Below, one piece after another: positions 34,597 through 45,016 of a stretch of DNA of 64,000 bases. Source of the DNA: Euphorbia lathyris (taxonomy: Eukaryota; Streptophyta; Magnoliopsida; Malpighiales; Euphorbiaceae); contig NC_088918.1 in assembly GCF_963576675.1 (NCBI RefSeq), positions 35,249,501 through 35,313,500 of the forward strand. Reading direction: 5' to 3'. A program made the translations under genes and the position numbers. Below the pieces are notes generated by a model, which saw nothing but the letters and a program-made list of their open reading frames with translations, was not told where the DNA came from and made no database searches. The stretch's first letter is position 1. The number at the start of each line of letters is the position of its first letter.

Positions 34597-36360
34597 GAAC
34601 AACAACAACAACAAAAACAACAAAGCCTTAGTCCCGAAATGATTCGGGGTCGGCTAACATGAACCATCATATAAAACCGTGAAAATCAAGTCGTGTCAGC
34701 GACACAGATTCGCTCCCTCCACTCCGTCCTATCCACTACCATATTTTCCTCAATTCCCAATAAACTCATATCACTCTCGATCACCCTCCTCCAAGTTTGC
34801 TTAGGTCTTCCCCTACCCCTCACCACTACATCCCTTTGCCACACTTCGGTTCTCCTAACCGGCGCATCAAGCGCTCTACGTCTCACATGGCCAAACCACC
34901 TTAGTCGGTTTTCTCTCATTTTATTCTTAATAGATGTGACCCCTACTTTTGTCCTAATTATTTCATTACGCACCCGGTCCTTTCTCGTGTGACCACACAT
35001 CCATCTCAACATACGCATCTCCGCCACCGACATCTTATGGATGTGGCAGTGTTTCACTGCCCAACACTCCGTACCATATAACAATGCTGGTCTAATTGCC
35101 GTCCGGTAGAATTTTCCCTTCAATCTATTAGGCATGCCGGGATCACAAAGGAAACACGTAGCACTCTTCCACTTCGACCAACCAGCTTTAATCCTATGAG
35201 CAACATCTCCATCTACTTCTCCATCCGTTTGGATAATAGATCCTAAATACCGGAAGCAATCCGAGGCCTGAACAACTCTCCCATCTAGGGTGATTGTCCA
35301 TGCCTCCCTACTCCTACGGCCGCTAAACTTACACTCCAAATATTCTGTCTTACTTCGACTCAACTTAAAGCCTCTAGATTCTAGAGTTTGCCTCCATAGT
35401 TCCAACTTCATCTCCACTCCTTCTTTCGTCTCATCAACCAACACAATATCATCTGCAAATAGCATGCACCATGGTATACCATCTTGAAGTGAACTTGTTA
35501 GTTCATCCATAACGATGGCAAAAAGAAATGGGCTTAGTGCGGAACCTTGATGCACTCCAATCGTAATAGGAAACTCTTCAGTCTTCCCAACACTAGTACG
35601 TACACTTGTGCATACTCCCTCATACATGTCCTTTATGATGTCAATATATTTCCGCGAAATGCCTTTCCTTATCAAGGCCCACCAAAGTACTTCCCTTGGT
35701 ACCTTATCATATGCTTTCTCCAAGTCAATGAAAACCATATGCAAGTCTTTCTTCTTATTTCGATAGTGCTCCATTAATTGTCTCATTAGATGGATGGCTT
35801 CCATAGTTGATCTTCCCGGCATAAAGCCAAACTGGTTTTCCGAGATCTTCACCGTCCTCCTTAGCCTTTGTTCAATCACTCGCTCCCAAAGTTTCATAGT
35901 GTGACTCATTAATTTGATTCCCCGATAGTTGGCACAATCTTGGACATCGCCTTTGTTCTTATACAAAGGGATTAAGGTACTTTTCCTCCATTCTGATGGC
36001 ATCTTATTGTTTCTCCAAATTTTGTTGAAGAACATCGTCAACCATTCGATTCCTCTTTCTCCCAAACATCTCCAAATCTCAATAGGGATGCCATCAGGTC
36101 CTACTGCTTTCTTCAACTTCATCTTACTTAATGCCATTTTGACTTCACCCTTTTGAATTCTCCGCAGGCATTCATGATTTATCATATCGTGATGGATACT
36201 TATATCTCCAACATCTTGTTGGCGATCTCCATTAAATAAGTCATCAAAATAGGACCTCCATCGTTCCTTGATATCCTTATCTCCAACTAGGACTTTCTGG
36301 TCCACATCCTTCACACATTTAACTTTTCCGAGATCTCGCGTCTTCCTATCTCTCATCCCG
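34597..36360 (-). mobile_element. 5'-truncated RTE-type LINE
   Basis: The 3' end (left) carries a (TTG)n tail on the minus strand and a short 3' UTR also found at 48300-48584. The element starts abruptly at the right without the endonuclease domain, as usual for incomplete target-primed reverse transcription. No convincing target duplication is visible. Confidence 0.85.
34686..36356 (-). CDS. RTE-type LINE reverse transcriptase (partial ORF)
   Basis: An uninterrupted 556-codon frame remains. Residues 86-91 are GPDGIP, 211-221 [11 protein letters not shown], 269-276 HQGSALSP and 300-303 the catalytic FADD. The C-terminal part has [10 protein letters not shown] and [10 protein letters not shown], typical of RTE-clade LINEs. 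Full-length proteins are near 1000 residues with an N-terminal AP endonuclease, missing here. The open frame over 1.7 kb suggests a fairly recent insertion. It has no obvious promoter. Confidence 0.88.
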   Translation of the reverse strand: MRDRKTRDLGKVKCVKDVDQKVLVGDKDIKERWRSYFDDLFNGDRQQDVGDISIHHDMINHECLRRIQKGEVKMALSKMKLKKAVGPDGIPIEIWRCLGERGIEWLTMFFNKIWRNNKMPSEWRKSTLIPLYKNKGDVQDCANYRGIKLMSHTMKLWERVIEQRLRRTVKISENQFGFMPGRSTMEAIHLMRQLMEHYRNKKKDLHMVFIDLEKAYDKVPREVLWWALIRKGISRKYIDIIKDMYEGVCTSVRTSVGKTEEFPITIGVHQGSALSPFLFAIVMDELTSSLQDGIPWCMLFADDIVLVDETKEGVEMKLELWRQTLESRGFKLSRSKTEYLECKFSGRRSREAWTITLDGRVVQASDCFRYLGSIIQTDGEVDGDVAHRIKAGWSKWKSATCFLCDPGMPNRLKGKFYRTAIRPALLYGTECWAVKHCHIHKMSVAEMRMLRWMCGHTRKDRVRNEIIRTKVGVTSIKNKMRENRLRWFGHVRRRALDAPVRRTEVWQRDVVVRGRGRPKQTWRRVIESDMSLLGIEENMVVDRTEWRERICVADTT

Positions 36361-36644
36361 ATTCACCAATCTTATATCTCCATTAAATGAAGTAAAAATA
36401 AAATTATAAGACTATATTATTTGAAGTAAGAACAAAATTATAGATTATATAATAAGAGTGTGAAGGAAAAAAACTAATACATATCAAAATTAAAGGTCGA
36501 TGACGACTTTGATTTTCGATGGTCAATGAATATAATGGTGAAATACTATTTATCATACTTTATATATACGTTTATTTGTGATTTTTGGATTTCCTTCACT
36601 TTGTGTTTTTTCATCTTGCTTTAACTCTTACTTTCTTTTATTAC
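36361..36644. other. AT-rich intergenic sequence
   Basis: No ORF or terminal motif. It separates the LINE from the left arm of the foldback element. Confidence 0.5.
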
Positions 36645-39235
36645 GTTAATTAATGGGTTAGTGATTGACAATAAATAATATGTTAATATAGAGTATTATT
36701 TTATTCTTTTTGCTCTTAGGGTGCCAACTCATCCAAAAAGCCTCTAAAATATTTTTTCTAAATTCTCTATACTTCCGCTATTAGATACAGTATAGATAAT
36801 AAAAGTAGAGGGAAATGAACAAAAACAGTTTTAAATATATTTTTAATAAGTTGTCAAATGTCACGACCCGAACCTAGCCATGACCGGCGCATAAATTAAG
36901 ATTACCTCAACCTATGCTAGCCTCGAATTTAATTTCAAATAATACTGATCTAACTAATAAAGCATTCTAACATGATGATACAACTTAAACTGTAAAGAAA
37001 TATATACCACAAAATATTCGAAAGTCTCCAATCTGTACAATAACAATGTCTAGCTAAAAATATCATCCTTCAATATCGAACCCAAATGTCTGCCCAGCTA
37101 TAGAGATCTTAATCTGAAAAATATAAAATCAACGTGGTATGAGATTTCCGTCTATGCGAGCGAAAATCTCAGTGAGTGATAATCATAGCACAACAGACGG
37201 GGAACAGGCAGATATGCAGATAAGTTTCAAATTTGTTTTCAGAATTTATCAAACATGATGGTGCAGAGAAATTAATTAATATTGCGATATTTACTAAAAT
37301 CAAGTAAACCGAATAATATTAATAAATCACAGAAATTATCAAAACCACGGTACAGTAACATCAGAGTGATGATATTCCACATCACCAAAGGCCAGATAAC
37401 AGAAACAGATGGTAGCGCTACCAGATTCAGATACAGAATGTCTTCACCGACCTTATGCATGATTCTAAAACAACCGACACAAAGACAAACACGTACACAG
37501 ATAAAACAATAACAAATAATGCAAGCCTAATATGAAGGTCAGTGAGACATGAAAACAGATACAGATAATACTAAGCACATGTACCGGTTTCAAAATGTAT
37601 AGTTTATATCTCATAATATTTTTCAAATAACTTAAATATCCAGACGACATAATTCGAATAAAATTTCAGATTTTCAATACCAACGGTAACAGATAAATCA
37701 ATCGATTAACAGAATTAAATATAATCTCAGAGAATTTTTACTTCCAAATAAGATAAATGATATCAGACAAACTAATATATCAAGGGCCTGTTCCCAGAAG
37801 CCTATGCTTTAATGCAGAGAATATTTGACAAATAAATTTAAGCTCAAGAAAGTGTTTTATCATCCAACTAAGCACTATTTTGAACAAATAACATTTTTAA
37901 AAAAGTTCATCAGAACTGTCTTAAAGGAACGAAAATATGAGATAAATTTAAAAATCGGATCGAACTATTTTTATCAAACTTTTAATATTAATTATCAAAG
38001 GACCGGATGATATTTTAAACAAAATATTTTTATCAAACGGATTTCATGCCAGAGATTTCAAAATCAAACAAATAGTGTCATGAACCATAATTACCACTCA
38101 CCTCGAACTCCGAATAATAGCCAAATCCAAATCTTAGCTATCAATTCTCCAAATCCATCTGAACATCGTCAAATTTCCTATTCGATCAACATATTCAACT
38201 AAATTACTCCAAAATTATCTCTAATATACTTAATCGAATTTCATACTATCGAACATCGAATCAAATTAAAATATTGGGAAACTGAATGAATTTTAGTTTA
38301 TTAGGATCCATATGTATTAAATGCTGAAGCTTGACTTTCTTAAAAAAAACATAGTAAATAAAAAAAATCTATTACAGAAAAGAAAACAAAGCTTCAATAT
38401 ATATATATATATTGAAATATGAACATTTGGTAAAAGCAAACAGCATAAGGAACTATATGAATTAAATTCTAAAAGGTACAGCACATGTTTCTACAAGAAG
38501 AGAAACCTAGAAAAAAATCAATTTGATTTCTTTAATAAACCCAATCATGAGTCTGGTAAAACTAATTATCAAAAGAGACAAAACATTTTAACAAACAAAA
38601 ACCAATAAGAAAACTTACTTCAATCTATGGCAGCACACACAAAGAAGAAAATCCAAATTGGGAGCTTTTACTTGAAAGATGAATCATGAAAATAAAAATA
38701 GAAGAACTTAGAGCGGCGGCACCTTCTCCCCATATAAAACAAAGTCGTAACTCAACATATTATCTATCTATTTATTTATTATTTTTTTTAGGTTTTGGAT
38801 AGATTTTTTTCTTGAAACCAGGTTTTGGATAGATTATTATCTATATGTTAAAAATAACTAAATAGATGAAATTGTAATATTAATACTGATCAAATTCGAT
38901 AAAAATATATATGAAAAAAAATTAAATATATTTTTTTTTCAAAAGAGGATAAGTATGAAAATTATTAATTCAAATTCAAAAATTTACTCCCAGAAAAATT
39001 AAAAAAGTTTGCAAAAATTGAGGATATTACATCAAATTAGTAGGAAAGGAAAATTGAGAAGCAATTACAATGTATAATCTATATCTATTTATACTATATA
39101 TAATAGCGGAAGCATATAGAATTTAGAAGAAGTGTTTTAGAGACTTTTTCGATGAGTTGAGACCCTAAGAGTAAAGAGAATATATTAACACATTATTTAT
39201 TGTCAATTACTATCCCATTAACTTTATATAATTTA
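36645..39235. mobile_element. Foldback/MITE-like element split by a solo LTR
   Basis: Left arm (about 36645-36810) and right arm (about 39085-39235) are long imperfect inverted repeats. Shared blocks include TGACAATAAATAAT, CTCTTAGGGT, CAACTCATC and CTTCCGCTATTA. Without the inserted LTR the element would be about 420 bp and nearly all stem. Exact ends and target duplication could not be fixed, so its superfamily is open. Confidence 0.65.
36859..39031 (-). mobile_element. Solo LTR, probable chromovirus (Tekay-like)
   Basis: The 2173-bp LTR reads TGTCACGACCCG at the left and ends GATATTACA. On the minus strand it therefore starts TGTAATATCC and ends CGGGTCGTGACA, a style common to plant chromoviral LTRs. 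TCAAA is duplicated at 36854-36858 and 39032-39036, which with the absence of internal sequence demonstrates a solo LTR from unequal recombination. It contains only short ORFs. Confidence 0.85.
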
Positions 39236-39453
39236 CATACAATGATATAAATATTTTTTTAAATAATTTAAATTTACAAATGGTAAATAAGATTATCTCT
39301 AATGAGAGGTTGTAATTTGAAGGTGCCATTTGGGATAATTTACAAACACAAGTTACAAACCATTAGAGAGTTACTTTAGAATTTTATGGGATAAGAAAAA
39401 GATTTTAATTAATAATTAAGGACCCATGCAACATTTTTCCATCAAAAATAAAA
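39236..39453. other. AT-rich DNA with a small inverted repeat
   Basis: About 39297-39372 has imperfect inverted ends (CTCTAATGAGAGGTTGTAA and TTACAAACCATTAGAGAG), perhaps a tiny MITE. No gene. Confidence 0.35.
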
Positions 39454-39462
39454 AACAATATT

Positions 39463-39825
39463 GGATTTTGCCCCAAAATGGGGCTTAAAATGGAATATTA
39501 ACCCAATAAAGTGTCCGGTTAAACTTTATGCCCACTGTGGGGCTGGTTTAACCGGGAGCGAAACCGGAAGCCAGTCTTCCGGTTTCGTTTTGCAAAGAAA
39601 CCGGAAGGCTAGCTTCCGGTTTCTGATTTTTTTAATTTTTTTTTTAATAAAAAATAGAGACCGGAAGGTAACCCTTCCGGTCTCTAAGCCCTTTGGGCAG
39701 AGTGTGGATAAGACCACACTCTGCCCATATTCCACCGAATATATTCGGTGGAAAAGGGCTGTTTTCTTCACTGCTCCCATGATGGGAGCAGTGAAGAAAC
39801 TATACATTCACCCCGTGAATGTATA
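39463..39825. repeat. Left MULE terminal hairpin array
   Basis: Successive hairpins, each different: 39470-39484; 39515-39555 (arms CCGGTTAAAC); 39560-39586 and 39597-39623 (arms GAAACCGGAAG); 39656-39685 (AGAGACCGGAAGG); 39695-39726 (GGGCAGAGTGTGG); 39730-39753 (24-bp perfect palindrome, half TTCCACCGAATA); 39764-39798 (17-bp arms TTCTTCACTGCTCCCAT); 39801-39825 (TATACATTCAC). Arms are perfect in nearly all. The array is the outermost part of the terminal inverted repeat. Confidence 0.92.
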
Positions 39826-39845
39826 GGGGTGAATGTATAGATTTT

Positions 39846-40135
39846 ATTTTTTTATATATTAACTCTTTCTTTCCCTCCCATTTCAAAAAAAAAACCCTCT
39901 ATTAAACTCTTTCTTTCCCTCATCTTTCAAAAAAAAAACCCTCTATTAAACTCTTTCTTTCCCTCATCTTTCAAAAAAAAAACCCTCTATTAAACTCTTT
40001 CTTTCCCTCATCTTTCAACCCCTCATTTCTATTTACAATCTTCTCTCCTTATAATCTTCTTCTATTTCCTTTCTTCTTCTTATTCCCCCTTAAATATTTT
40101 ATTTTCTCTTTCACCCTATTTGAAGAGTTCCAACA
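39846..40135 (+). repeat. Subterminal tandem repeat and pyrimidine-rich tract
   Basis: A 44-bp unit ending CCCTCTATTAAACTCTTTC is repeated about four times (39862-40018), then TC-rich sequence leads to a short candidate exon ending AAATTAAAG|GTATGT (40142). The right arm has a shorter, diverged counterpart (50940-51010). Likely a transcript leader/promoter area of the transposase gene; inference. Confidence 0.5.
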
Positions 40136-41368
40136 AATTAAAGGTATGTTTAAGCACTCTAATTTTTTTTATATGTAATTAGTATTAATACATTGGTTAT
40201 TTTCTATATATTGACTTTACTTTATTTTTTTTTTCCATTTTGGTGCATAATAGAAGAAATCTACTAAATAAAAAAAAAGGTATGTAATTATTTATGTATT
40301 TCATATGTTAATATTGGAAATTAAATGAAAAATCTATAAATGTGTTAGAGAAATGTGTAAAAAAATTTATGTTTAATATTAGATATATATGTTATAAATA
40401 TGTTAAATGTTTGAAATAGGTTAGAAATATGATAAAATGTGAACATTATGTTAGATGTGTTATATGATAGAAATGTATGATTTATGATAAATGTTTGAAT
40501 TATTTTAATTTTTTTTAAATGTTAGAATTATATTATATGTTAGAAAATGTAAGAATTATGTTAAATGTTAGAAATATTAGAAATGTCCGAAATATTGGAA
40601 TTTGTTTAAATGGTAGAATTATGTTAAATTTTAGAAACGTTAGAAATATTAGTAATATGTTTGATGTTAGAAATAAGAGTAATATGTTTGAGGTTAGTAA
40701 TATTGAGATAATATTTATCTACTTGTTAGAATTATGTTAATATGTTAAATGTTAGAAAGAGTAATATGTTTGATGTTAGAAATATTTTTTTTATATGTAA
40801 TTAGTATTAATAAATTGGTTATTTTCTATATTTTTACTTAATAATAATACTATCTTTATTTTTTTTTTCCATGGTGGTGCATAATAGAAGAATTCTTCTA
40901 TAGAAAAAAAAGGTATGTAATTATCTATTTATTTGAAGTGATATATATTAATTATGTTAATATTGGAGATTAAAATAATTAAATGAAAATACTATAAATA
41001 TGTTAAAGAAATGTGTAAAAAAAATTATGTTAAATATTAGATATATATGTTATAAATATGTTAAATGTTTACGAATTATGTTAAATGTTAGAAAGACGAT
41101 AAAATGTACGAATTATGATAAATGTTAGAATTATGTTAAATGTTAGAAATATTGGAATTTGTTTAAATGCGAATTTTGTTTGTAGAAGTAGGAATTATGA
41201 ATTAAAATAGAAGTAGTAAATATGAACTACTTTAATAAGAATTTTGTAGGGTAAAAAATGTTTAATTAATATATAGGACTTAAAATGTAAATTGTTGGAA
41301 AACAAGTAGAGTTTAAAAATGTATATAGAAGTTGTAACTATGAACTAAAATAAGAATTTTGTATATAT
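40136..41368 (+). other. Transposase leader region with repeated splice-like cassettes
   Basis: Two cassettes, ending with the donor at about 40280 and at about 40912, share a poly-T tract, GGTGCATAATAG, a 20-30-bp purine-rich stretch and a donor AAAG|GTATGTAATT. Between them, ATGTTAGAAAT-like words are amplified (40430-40780). The mirror region (48000-50700) holds further copies in inverse orientation. No ORF is seen. Confidence 0.5.
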
Positions 41369-41377
41369 AATTATTAA

Positions 41378-41937
41378 GGGTAATTAATTTATTAGTCCCT
41401 ATATTTTGATAAAACACACTGTTTAGTCCCTGTATTTTCAAAAACACATGGTAATGTTCCTAACCTTTTTCTCAGTGAACTGTTTAGTCCTTCTGTCTGT
41501 TTGTTAGATTTTTTACCGTTTATGACTTCAGAAATGACGAAATTACCCTTTACTATTTACCTTCAAACTTCAGAAGAGGAAATCCAATTTAGAAGAAGAA
41601 GCTATTTGTATGGAGAACAAGAAAAAGAACATACCCAATGCTTACGAATTTGAACGATTAAGAAGAAAATCAATAAAAAGAACACTCAAAGTTGATTTCA
41701 GATGCATTAGAGTTTAAAGGAAAGAAAAATAAAGGAAAAGAAGAACGCAAATCCAAATTGACTAACAAAATCTTCATGAGAGTCTAACGGCAGGGACTAA
41801 ACAGTTCACCAAGAAAAATGTTAGGGACTAAACAGTTCACTGAGAAAAACGTTAGGGACTTTACCGTGTGTTTTTGAAAATATAGGGACTAAACAGTGTG
41901 TTTTATCAAAATATAGGGACTAATAAATTATTTACCC
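41378..41937. mobile_element. Nested MULE-type MITE
   Basis: The 560-bp element has long terminal inverted repeats (left GGGTAATTAATTTATTAGTC, right ending AATTATTTACCC). AATTATTAA is duplicated at 41369-41377 and 41938-41946, again 9 bp. Several copies of GGGACTAAACAG lie in each arm. It has no ORF and sits upstream of the transposase gene. Confidence 0.85.
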
Positions 41938-42193
41938 AATTATTAATTATGAACTACTTTAATAAGAATTCTGTATGTAAAAGTCTTAATTATGAACTTA
42001 AATAGATTACATGTCTGTTTGAACAAAGTAAGTTAATGATATTTAGTAGAATTAGTAAGTTTATGAACCAAAATGACTAAAATGGCCCAACGTTGATTAT
42101 ATATGTTGATTAAATAAATGCTTCTAATATGTCCCATACTAGTAATTTTGATAGGAGAACTATTAAATAATTTTTATATGTAGGTACTATATA

Positions 42194-44275
42194 ATGACAG
42201 GATATATTAATTATATCGTAAGTTGGGGCGGGAATATGAATTTTAGTGGTTGTGATTTTGAATATGATTGGTCTACCACATCCGCAAAGAGTAAACGACT
42301 GAAGTTTATAAATAAACCATCATTTGGCGAACTTGTGTCTAATCTCGAAGGAGCGATTGAGTTAGACAGTAGTATGAAGTTAACACGAATCGTGTACAAA
42401 TTTCCTATCTACGGGGATGATTCATTGTCATTTTCTCATATGACTATATCCAATGACGATGATGTTGACTTCATTTACGATAACTTGAGCAACATACCAA
42501 CATATCGTACGTTAGAATTATATCTTAAAGTTGAAACAACAACAAACAATGCAACGACATCAAATATACTCCCTGTATACAATGAGTTTGTCAATACCCA
42601 GACAGGTTATGGAAATACATGGAACATTGAAGGGCCATCAACAGCTAGAACAAGCTATCACCCCCCATCGAATTTTAATTCGGTAGATTGCCAACCAAGT
42701 GGCGTGTTTGACGGGTATTTTTCAACGCCAAATTATGGTCATCCAAACGATACGCAAACTCAAAACTTCCATAGTAATGTTCAATACACAAACTCAAACG
42801 AAGGTGGAGGCAGAGGCGAATGCGGAAGTAGTCAATTTATCCACCAACATGGATTTGCGTTTGAAGCTGGAGGTAGTCAATATACAACAAGAATTGCTAG
42901 CCAAAATGTAGAAGAATCGAAACCTGACCCGGTAAGTGAATACGGGGGTCGAGAAAGCATATCTAGCGAGAGTGATGTCGACTTAGATATGGACGACGAT
43001 TTTGATTATGAAGAATACGATGATCATGAAGAACATGAAGAACAAGGAGAAGAAGAGGCTGGGGTTGATGTTGATGTTGGCCTTCAAAATGAGATGGTCG
43101 ATGGTAATGTGCATGATTCACCTAGTATGGTTTCTTGCACTGCGGGAATGATGGACTTAAATATAGCTCCAACAAATGCTTTTGAATTCTATGGTATCCC
43201 GGATGTTGCCCCTTTGTCATCCTTTGTCTTCCCAGCACCTGAATATTCAATGATAGAACCAGACCGTGTATATAACAATCTTAACGAATCAGAAGATGAG
43301 GCAATATGGGATGGAGTTTCAGAGTTGCGAAAAGGATTAATTTTTGTTTGTAAGGAGGATGTGCTAGCAGCAGTGAAGAAGTTTTTTATGAGGAAGAATG
43401 TGTCGTACTCAACGATTGAGTCGAAGCCACATAAAGTAGTATTGAAATGTTGGCAATCAGAACAAAATTGTCCATGGTGGCTAAGGGAAATGTTAAAAAA
43501 GAGAGAAGGACATTGGATAATAACTGTTTATAATGGTCCTCATACATGCATCAGTTCTTGTTTGACACAAAATCATAGGAAGCTAGACAGCAGGCTGATA
43601 GCGAATTGTATTATTGATATGGTTGCTAAAGATCCGAGATTGCGAATTGATGTTATACAAGCAAGCATCAAAACCTTGTTTAAGTACCACATCACTTACA
43701 AAAAGGCATGGTTTGGGAAGAAGAAGGCCTTGGAGCAGGTGTACGGGAATTGGGAAGATTCATACAACAAGTTGCCTCGATACTTGAACGCCATGAGACA
43801 TTACAACCCTGGATCTGTTACTATTATCGTGTCCAACGAAACACACGACCAGAGTACATCAATTTTCAAACGAGTGTTTTGGAGCTTCAAACCATGTATC
43901 GAGGGTTTTAAACATTGTCGTCCAGTCATTTTGATCGACGGTACATTCCTATATGGAAAGTACAAACACACTCTGTTGGTAGCAACCTCCTTTGATGGCA
44001 ATAATCATATACTTCCGATTGCATTCACGATTGTTGAAAGCGAGAACCAGTCTAGCTGGGCTTGGTTCATGGATGCTATTCGGACTCATGTCACTCAACG
44101 GCCTGGTTTAACTGTCATTTCAGATCGACATGCCGGCATACTGAATGCCATGAACAACCCTAGCTTGGGATGGGACGAACCCATGGCATATCATCGATTT
44201 TGCCTCCGACACTTTGTAAGCAACTATAATCACGCATTCAAGAAGACTGGCATAAAAAACTCCTTTATCGGGCGG
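42194..44275 (+). pseudogene. MuDR-type transposase, C-terminus lost
   Basis: An open frame of about 694 codons. Residues 25-110 resemble the N-terminal region of MURA-like proteins. Residues 256-292 are an acidic run. Residues 385-450 form the MuDR DNA-binding zinc domain (CWQSEQNCPWWL, HTC). The MULE transposase core begins near 560, with Asp582 (LIDGTFLYGKYK) and Asp644 (VISDRHAGI). The frame ends at a GTACGT donor (44276). Beyond it there is no third catalytic acidic residue or SWIM finger, only a short tract before the minisatellite, so a deletion is likely. DLNIAP (321-326) fits an EAR repression motif. An alternative start is ATG 42236 (MNFSGCDF). Confidence 0.88.
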
Positions 44276-44402
44276 GTACGTGTTATATAATAAACTAGTG
44301 ATTTTTAATAATTTAATATGATTAACTTAATTTTCATCATGTTATACTCAATTTTGATAGGAGCGCAGATGAGGACCCAGAGGAGGACCCCGAGGAGGAC
44401 CC

Positions 44403-44955
44403 TTAATATTATCAAGGACTTTCATAACAACTTAATATTATCGAGGACTTTCATATTAACTTAATATTTCAAGTTTTTTTCATAGTAACTTAATATTATC
44501 AAGGACTTTCATATTAACTTAATATTATCAAGGACTTTCATGGTCATACAACTTAATATTATCGAGGACTTTCATATTAAGTTAATATTATCAAGGACTT
44601 TCATGGTCATACAACTTAATATTTTCAAGTTTTTTCATAGTAACTTAATATTATCAAGGACTTTCATAATAACTTAATATTATCGAGGACTTTCATAATA
44701 ACTTAATATTTTCAAGGACTTTCATATTAACTTAATATTTTCAAGTTTTTTTCATAGTAACTTAATATTATCAAGGACTTTCATGGTCATACAACTTAAT
44801 ATTATCAAGGACTTTCATGGTCATACAACTTAATATTATCAAGGACTTTCATATTAACTTAATATTATCAAGGACTTTCATGGTCATACAACTTAATATT
44901 TTCAAGTTTTTTCATAGTAACTTAATATTATCAAGGACTTCCATATTAACATAAT
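44403..44955. repeat. Minisatellite between convergent genes
   Basis: About eighteen units of roughly 25-33 bp follow the pattern ACTTAATATTATCAAGGACT plus TTCAT and a variable tail (ATTA, AACA or GGTCATACA). Some units carry TTTTCAAG in place of ATTATCAAG. The array fills the gap between the transposase end and the PMD stop, where both transcripts would terminate. Confidence 0.88.
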
Positions 44956-45016
44956 ATTAAGTTTTCAAAGATACTAAATTGAATTGAAATATTCATGAAA
45001 AAATGTTACAACTGGC

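Noticed and set aside
34693..36156. Plus-strand ORFs over the RTE reverse transcriptase
   Set aside because: Shadows of the minus-strand 556-codon coding frame.
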